Position numbers and translations under genes: made by a program
Notes under the pieces: generated by a model
Database searches by the model: none
What the model was told of the DNA's origin: nothing
Seen by the model: the letters and a program-made list of their open reading frames with translations, nothing else
Source of the DNA: an uncultured Pseudoteredinibacter sp.
GTDB lineage: Bacteria > Pseudomonadota > Gammaproteobacteria > Pseudomonadales > Cellvibrionaceae
Reading direction: 5' to 3'
Assembly (NCBI RefSeq): GCF_947502065.1
Contig: NZ_CANMYE010000001.1
Span: forward strand, 930,001 to 994,000
DNA: 64,000 nt
Shown here: positions 61,609-64,000 of the stretch, in pieces
Numbering within the stretch: the stretch's first letter is position 1
Layout of the letters: every line of letters starts with the position of its first letter

Positions 61609-63312
61609 TTATACCTTAAAACGACTAATGAGCTGGCTCGCCTGGCTGGTCATTTGGCTTGCCCGGATACTGTTTTCGGTGGTGAGCTCAGCGCCTTGCG
61701 AAGTGCTCGAGAGCTGTTGTTGAATACTGTCCACAAGCTCTTTCACGGACAAGATGGTTTTGCTTTGCGCCTTACTGGATTGCGCGATCGCCTGATTTTT
61801 ATCATCAATTGCATTGATTGCGCTATTGATTTTTCCAAGCGAGGCACCAGCGCTGCTGGCATTGTCCGCTGAGGCGCTTGCTTTTTCGGCGCTTTGACTC
61901 ATCGAATCTACCGCCTTGCCAGCACCTTGCTGTAGCTTTTCAATCATGTTTTGAATTTCTTGTGTAGAGTCTTGGGTTCGTTTGGCCAGCTGCCTAACCT
62001 CATCGGCAACGACTGCAAAACCCTTACCTTGTTCACCGGCACGGGCGGATTCAATTGCGGCATTAAGTGCGAGTAAATTTGTTTGCTCTGCAATGCCGCG
62101 AATAACATCGATTACTGAACCAATTTCATTCGTGTCGGTGGCTAGATCGGTGACAACCTCCGAAGCCGATCGAATATTACTGGATAGTTGTTGGATATCA
62201 TTTATTGAGCCATCTACGATGGCGATGGCCTGTTGAGTTTCCTCGCTGGATTCCCGTGCTTCTTCGGCTGCTGATTGAGCATCCCTTGCGATACTTTGCA
62301 CGGTAGGAACCAGTTCATCAATATCTCCATGGAGATTTGTCAGCATTTGCTGTTGTTGCTTTATGGATTGATTAGTATCTTGAGCCGTAGTACTGAGCTG
62401 TTCCGATGAATCATGTATATTATGAAACGTGCCATTCAAGTCTTGCACCATTTTTTGAATATGATTGGCAAAACTGTTAAAGGCTTTCGATAAGTCGCTG
62501 ATTTCACTGTCGCCTTTATAGAGAAGTCTTTGGGTTAGATCACCTTCGCCATTGCTGATATCAGACATGGCCATGGCCGCTTTTTTTAGAGGCCGTAAGA
62601 TATAGTGCGTACTAAACAACAAAGTAGCTATGACAATTGCCAGAATGGCGAAGCTAATACCACTGGAAATATTTCTCCATAATGCAGCCTCACTTTTACT
62701 AGCCTCCAATGTCGCGGCAGTCCTATTGTCGAGTGCTTTAAAGAAACGGTTCACAGGCATCATAATTTTACTGACTTCTTGATGATAGTTGTCATCAAAT
62801 AGGATGCGGCTAGCAAATGCTCTAACACTTTCCTCGCCTTGGGCCTGATAAGGGCCTTCGACGATAAAGCCCTCGCTAATCGAATCCATGGCTTGGGTTT
62901 CAGTGGCAATCAAGTCATCGGAAAGCTGCCCAGCTTTTGCAAGAAGGTTTAGCTCTTCATTGCTAAAGCCTAAAGACCTCATTAGATCTATTTGTGCGAT
63001 TTTCTTATCAGGACTTAGCTCGGTATGAACATCTGTTGGTCTGGTAGAATCGCCGGAGCGCCACTTTACAATATCCCAGTAGGCGTCCTTGAATGATTCA
63101 TCGCCGGTAATTACATAGCTGCGTCCTAGACGGGTTAAGTCTTGAGAGGTTTGGCGAAACTCATCGGCAAGTTGAAAGGATAGATATCGCAGCTTAGCTT
63201 CTTCGGCGAGTTTCAGCTCTTTGGTTTCTGCAAGCTTTAGTGCGATGAGGTTGGCGATTAATAGGGCAATGGCCAAACCAGAAAGGGCTGTCAGTTTACT
63301 CCGTATAGACAT
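61609..63312 (-). CDS. Methyl-accepting chemotaxis protein
   Basis: This 567-aa receptor has a first membrane helix (residues 8-27), a periplasmic helical domain (28-213) with [20 protein letters not shown], a second helix (215-238), HAMP (240-295) and the signalling rod. The tip [20 protein letters not shown] lies at residues 404-423. The ligand domain looks like an extended helical bundle; the ligand is unknown. GGAC lies upstream of ATG 63312. It converges with the sensor kinase gene. Confidence 0.92.
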   Translation of the reverse strand: MSIRSKLTALSGLAIALLIANLIALKLAETKELKLAEEAKLRYLSFQLADEFRQTSQDLTRLGRSYVITGDESFKDAYWDIVKWRSGDSTRPTDVHTELSPDKKIAQIDLMRSLGFSNEELNLLAKAGQLSDDLIATETQAMDSISEGFIVEGPYQAQGEESVRAFASRILFDDNYHQEVSKIMMPVNRFFKALDNRTAATLEASKSEAALWRNISSGISFAILAIVIATLLFSTHYILRPLKKAAMAMSDISNGEGDLTQRLLYKGDSEISDLSKAFNSFANHIQKMVQDLNGTFHNIHDSSEQLSTTAQDTNQSIKQQQQMLTNLHGDIDELVPTVQSIARDAQSAAEEARESSEETQQAIAIVDGSINDIQQLSSNIRSASEVVTDLATDTNEIGSVIDVIRGIAEQTNLLALNAAIESARAGEQGKGFAVVADEVRQLAKRTQDSTQEIQNMIEKLQQGAGKAVDSMSQSAEKASASADNASSAGASLGKINSAINAIDDKNQAIAQSSKAQSKTILSVKELVDSIQQQLSSTSQGAELTTENSIRASQMTSQASQLISRFKV

Positions 63313-63675
63313 AGCAAGTCCGTTTGTTGATCAGTGAGTCGTTGCTTAAGCTATCGGGTGCATAGTTGAAATATTTAGGCAACCTAGTGCTTATTTTGAC
63401 GTATAAAACCTCTTATCCGTGAATTTGAAGGCCATTGTGCAATTTTGCAGTACGGTAACGATTAAATTGAGTTTTAAATCACCTTGAACCCTGTCGCACT
63501 GACTTCATGGCGGTTAATCTAATAGATAACAGAAAGGGCGAGGTTTGCTGTCGGAAAATAAGCTACATTAAGAGGGCGGTAATTGAGTTAGGCTTAAAGC
63601 CTATCAATAAGAAGGCAGGTTTAGTAAAAAATGCTCAGCCTTTCGAGGACGAAGAAAGGCTGAGCCATTGCACTG
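63313..63675. other. Gene-free region with terminator
   Basis: This is a 363-bp gap between the chemoreceptor start and the acyl-CoA synthetase stop. A 67-codon plus-strand frame at 63507-63710 runs through the terminator and overlaps the synthetase gene, so I do not accept it. No other motif was recognised. Confidence 0.6.
63633..63665 (-). terminator. Terminator of the acyl-CoA synthetase gene
   Basis: GCTCAGCCTTTC (63633-63644) and GAAAGGCTGAGC (63654-63665) form a perfect 12-bp stem with a 9-base loop. On the minus strand it is followed by ATTTTTTA. Confidence 0.9.
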
Positions 63676-64000
63676 CTAACTCATCGTTTGAATCATCTGG
63701 TCACGCATGACAAATTTCTGAATCTTTCCAGTTACTGTCATTGGGTACTCATCTACAAAGCGGTAGTAGCGCGGGACTTTATAGTGGGCAATTTTCCCCT
63801 TGCAGTATTCTTTTATATCTTCCTCACTAAGCTCGAAGCCTGGCTTAAGTTGAACCCAGGCACAGACTTCCTCACCAAATCTTTCGCTCGGTACGCCAAA
63901 TACCTGTACCTCGGCAATGGCTTCGTGATGATATAAAAATTCTTCGATTTCACGGGGGTATACATTTTCACCGCCGCGTATGATCATGTCTTTGAGGCGC
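63676..64000 (-). CDS. Acyl-CoA synthetase (AMP-forming), C-terminal part
   Basis: Only the last 107 codons are in the window; the frame stays open to base 64000 (RLKD before MIIRGGEN). This is the C-terminal lid domain of adenylate-forming enzymes: [20 protein letters not shown] is the hinge region, [15 protein letters not shown] follows, and the catalytic lysine lies in [10 protein letters not shown]. The acid substrate cannot be read. Given the acyl-CoA dehydrogenase pair upstream, it may activate the acid that enters that pathway, though two unrelated loci lie between. Confidence 0.92.
   Translation of the reverse strand, partial: RLKDMIIRGGENVYPREIEEFLYHHEAIAEVQVFGVPSERFGEEVCAWVQLKPGFELSEEDIKEYCKGKIAHYKVPRYYRFVDEYPMTVTGKIQKFVMRDQMIQTMS

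Noticed and set aside
63507..63710. 67-codon plus-strand frame
   Set aside because: It runs through a strong terminator hairpin and overlaps the synthetase gene, with no ribosome binding site.

Overview
The window looks like the chromosome of a marine-type gammaproteobacterium. The evidence is a LolCDE lipoprotein-sorting operon beside a PilZ gene, a prpB-prpC-acnD-prpF methylcitrate operon under a GntR-type PrpR, a 324-residue CysB, RNase II, chemoreceptors and a LapA-type giant adhesin. The heteromeric acyl-CoA dehydrogenase pair with a putidaredoxin-type ferredoxin system recalls Cellvibrionales/Spongiibacteraceae relatives, but that placement is inference. Base composition is moderate throughout. 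I recognised no tRNA, rRNA, IS element, prophage or CRISPR array.

Layout. 1-1620: the 3' part of an aldoxime dehydratase gene and an abutting AraC-type regulator. 1617-6719: a small exported protein, a PilZ protein, lolC-lolD-lolE and a DUF2062 protein. 6720-14216: the propionate (methylcitrate) operon. It has a clear sigma70-like promoter bracketed by two TTGTCrACAA operators. Heptamer repeats lie on both sides of prpC-acnD, and a 149-bp nested hairpin element sits between prpB and prpC. 14269-15621: a LysE-type exporter and a polysaccharide deacetylase. 15786-35232: two very large secreted surface proteins (4202 and 1639 aa) on the minus strand, separated by an ArsC-type arsenate reductase and a TetR regulator. 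35504-38416: a 5'-nucleotidase, a TauE/SafE transporter and divergent cysB. 38413-41203: a gene remnant and a three-gene corrinoid segment. 41274-44100: tesB and RNase II. 44644-48477: a chemoreceptor and a DUF819 membrane protein.

48594-55869 reads as a catabolic island: [2Fe-2S] ferredoxin, its reductase, a GlxA-type AraC regulator and a TetR on the minus strand, diverging from an MDR oxidoreductase and two acyl-CoA dehydrogenase subunits on the plus strand. An acyl-CoA synthetase runs off the right edge (63676-64000). Together they suggest CoA-dependent breakdown of an alicyclic, steroid-like or terpenoid acid, with a monooxygenase outside the window. 56115-63312 holds an exported S41 peptidase, a large propeller/Y_Y_Y sensor histidine kinase without a receiver or partner regulator, and a second chemoreceptor.

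The most unusual items are the giant adhesin, with its LapA-like retention module, LapG-type cleavage site and five tandem units of exactly 579 bp; the neighbouring large protein with seven propeller-like repeats; the repeat elements inside the prp operon; and an 18-bp perfect inverted repeat upstream of the adhesin. I see no single complete new system. The adhesin pair and the catabolic island are the best candidates for follow-up.
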